This document shows, piece after piece, positions 62,527-64,000 of a stretch of DNA of 64,000 nucleotides; within the stretch, counting starts at the first letter, position 1, and each line of letters opens with the position of its first letter. The translations under genes were made by a program, and so were the position numbers. The stretch spans positions 1,551,501-1,615,500 of the forward strand of contig NC_019680.1 in assembly GCF_000316685.1 (NCBI RefSeq), given 5' to 3'. The DNA comes from Synechococcus sp. PCC 6312 (GTDB lineage: Bacteria > Cyanobacteriota > Cyanobacteriia > Thermosynechococcales > Thermosynechococcaceae). The notes beneath the pieces were generated by a model. The model saw nothing but the letters and a program-made list of their open reading frames with translations, did no database searches and was not told the DNA's origin.

Positions 62527-63354
62527 ATGGCATCTCTCAAAAGCCAAGCCCAGGCCACTGCTGATTTTATTCAGGCCCAGGGTTCGTTTGCACCAGATTT
62601 AGTGGTAGTTTTAGGGTCAGGTTGGGGAGGCTTAGTCGAATGTGTCACTATCGAAAGGATGTTTCCCTATAGGAGCATTCCCCACTTTCCCCAGGCCACC
62701 GTTCCCGGTCATGGTAATCAGTTGATTTTAGCCAAGCACGAAAATAAATCCCTAATGATCCTCTCAGGAAGATTTCATTTTTACGAGGGTTATTCTCTTG
62801 CCGAAACAATCTTTCCCCTGCGGGTGGCCCATCTTCTTGGCGCGAAGGGCTTAATTACCACCAATGCCGCTGGAGGCGTTCAAACCCATTTTCGGCCGGG
62901 AGACTTGATGATTATTACCGATCATCTCAATTTGTTGGTGGATAATCCGTTGCGGGGCATGAGTGGAGGGGAATTTGGCTCCCGGTTTGTGGACTTGGTG
63001 CGGGCCTATGATGGCCAATGGCAGGATTTAGCGCAGGTCACGGCTCAAGCTCTGGGCTTAACTTGTCATCGAGGAGTATATGCGGCTTTACCCGGGCCGA
63101 ATTATGAAACACCTGCAGAAATTCGGATGCTTCGGGGCCTGGGGGCAGATGCAGTGGGAATGTCAACGGTTCCAGAAGTGATTGTGGCGCGGCAAATGGG
63201 AATGCGAGTTCTTGCCCTCTCCTGCATTACAAACTTAGGTGCAGGTATCGCCAATCACCCTCTGAATCATGAAGAAGTTCTAACGGTTGGCCAAACGATG
63301 CAGCAATCTTTTAGTCTGTTTTTAGGGACAGTTCTGGCAAAGATGGCAACCTAA
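62527..63354 (+). CDS. punA: Purine nucleoside phosphorylase (trimeric PNP)
   Basis: A 275-residue enzyme that splits inosine and guanosine with phosphate in purine salvage. The phosphate loop is VVLGSGWGGL. GRFHFYEGYSL, ITTNAAGGVQTHFRPGDL, AALPGPNYETPAEIRMLRGL, GMSTVPE (Ser/Met active-site segment) and SCITNLGAGI (the purine-recognising Asn) follow in order. This matches the mammalian-like homotrimeric class, not hexameric DeoD. MTA phosphorylases share the fold, but the NLGAG context favours PNP. Single-gene unit. Confidence 0.93.
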   Translation: MASLKSQAQATADFIQAQGSFAPDLVVVLGSGWGGLVECVTIERMFPYRSIPHFPQATVPGHGNQLILAKHENKSLMILSGRFHFYEGYSLAETIFPLRVAHLLGAKGLITTNAAGGVQTHFRPGDLMIITDHLNLLVDNPLRGMSGGEFGSRFVDLVRAYDGQWQDLAQVTAQALGLTCHRGVYAALPGPNYETPAEIRMLRGLGADAVGMSTVPEVIVARQMGMRVLALSCITNLGAGIANHPLNHEEVLTVGQTMQQSFSLFLGTVLAKMAT

Positions 63355-63396
63355 CTTTTCTTAGGTTGAATGACTCCCTTGGCCAGCGTGGGCATA

Positions 63397-64000
63397 ATGC
63401 ATAACCTTTCGCTTCGCAGACAGATGTCACGATGGGGACGAATCTTAGGCCTGGGTAGTTTGGTCTTAGGGGGTATGGGTGCTGATTACGCCCAAAGTTT
63501 GGCTGCGGAAAGGTTTTCCATTCCCTTCAGTGGTGTGCGTTTTAACCTGACGATTAAGGATTTAGAAGTCTATGCCCAATCGGGAAAACTCCAAGGGGAA
63601 TTAGCCAGCTACGCCCAACGGGCCACTCCCGCACAAATGGCTGAGTTACGGCAAATTCTCCAGGCCCGGATCAATGTTCCTGCCTTTGCCGTCTCCCAAT
63701 TTCTCTACTCTAAGCTGGGGGAAACAGTCCTGAAATCAGTAGGGGAAGATTTACGCAGTGGGGCGAATCAAAACGGGTTTTATGGGTTGCGCTCGGCCTT
63801 TATCTTAGCGGCTCAGGATCCGGAGGGGTTAAGCATTCTCAATATTCTTAGACTTGTGCCTGGCTGTTGTATCAACGTTAATTCTGAGCGTGTTTTGGCC
63901 CAGTTCCGTTTGTTTGGGCATTTGATGGAAACCACCACCACCGCTATGACTGGCCTGGAAGCTCGAGCAGCGGCGGAAATTAAAGCCATTGGCCCCATAG
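63397..64000 (+). CDS. DUF1400 alpha/beta-hydrolase-type protein (partial, runs off the right edge)
   Basis: About 200 codons are in the window; the frame is still open at base 64000. ATG 63397 (product MHNLSLRRQMSRWGRILGLG) gives a basic n-region and hydrophobic core, so it is probably exported; ATG 63424 is an alternative start. The DUF1400 pattern is visible: ERFSIPFSGVRFNLTIKDLE, then SYAQRATPAQMAELRQILQA, GFYGLRSAFILAAQDPEGL and LSILNILRLVPG. In full-length cyanobacterial proteins this domain precedes an alpha/beta hydrolase (lipase-like) domain, which would lie beyond the edge. Confidence 0.85.
   Translation, partial: MHNLSLRRQMSRWGRILGLGSLVLGGMGADYAQSLAAERFSIPFSGVRFNLTIKDLEVYAQSGKLQGELASYAQRATPAQMAELRQILQARINVPAFAVSQFLYSKLGETVLKSVGEDLRSGANQNGFYGLRSAFILAAQDPEGLSILNILRLVPGCCINVNSERVLAQFRLFGHLMETTTTAMTGLEARAAAEIKAIGPI

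Overview
This is a 64-kb chromosomal piece of a unicellular cyanobacterium. It carries the dark-operative chlorophyll gene chlB, the NDH-1 subunit ndhH, a cyanobacterial-type GlgC, GuaB3 and many cyanobacteria-only families (DUF1400, DUF2949, DUF4188). The common cyanobacterial octamer GCGATCGC (HIP1) is almost absent. Instead the palindrome CCAGGCCTGG and its halves (CCAGGCC, GGCCTGG) recur everywhere. My guess is the Thermosynechococcaceae / Synechococcus PCC 6312 lineage, but that is inference. I saw no rRNA, tRNA or CRISPR array.

Layout. 1-13.2 kb: guaB3 (cut by the left edge), leuA, an orphan sugar-ABC permease, an MCP-like coiled-coil protein, two glycosyltransferases, an M23 peptidase, an MBL-fold protein and chlB. 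13.4-21.5 kb: coaX, cysS, a D27-like protein, ndhH, a DUF4188 protein, a dihydroorotase homologue lacking metal ligands and a double-domain histidine phosphatase. 21.6-24.1 kb: a two-gene toxin-antitoxin-like module, DoxX and a TIR-like-fold protein. 24.2-27.8 kb: ppsA interrupted by a 394-residue LAGLIDADG intein at the catalytic histidine. 28.1-29.2 kb: a decayed IS4-type element. 29.6-38.0 kb: glgC, smc, an Rpn-type nuclease inserted behind smc, a Tat-exported phosphoesterase and gatA. 38.1-38.4 kb: a perfect 12 x 21-bp minisatellite. 38.4-44.2 kb: a PP2C / FHA-kinase / PP2C cluster in which every protein carries a zinc ribbon. 44.5-54.5 kb: feoAB, rsmD, hisC, an NfeD protein, a fused peptide-ABC ATPase, a SpoIID protein, a K+ channel and cbiT. 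54.5-57.5 kb: an accessory region with mazEF and a three-gene arsR-arsH-fosX-like operon. 57.6-64 kb: a transketolase-like enzyme, a 1.1-kb AT-rich gap, an SLH-domain outer-membrane protein, a purine nucleoside phosphorylase and a DUF1400 hydrolase cut by the right edge.

The most unusual signal is shared by three accessory modules: the toxin-antitoxin-like pair at 21.6 kb, the Rpn nuclease at 34.7 kb and mazEF at 54.8 kb. Each lies between two diverged copies of a short stretch of neighbouring coding sequence (48, 56 and 53 nt). In all three pairs many differences are synonymous, and in the first two pairs they predominate. The second copies therefore look like pieces of a homologous gene from a relative, carried in with the module, rather than local duplications that decayed. 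The rpn gene also has an ideal Shine-Dalgarno sequence and ATG inside it, as expected for an intragenic antitoxin. The ars operon contains the only two GCGATCGC sites I found and almost none of the resident CCAGGCC motif, which suggests transfer from a HIP1-rich cyanobacterium.
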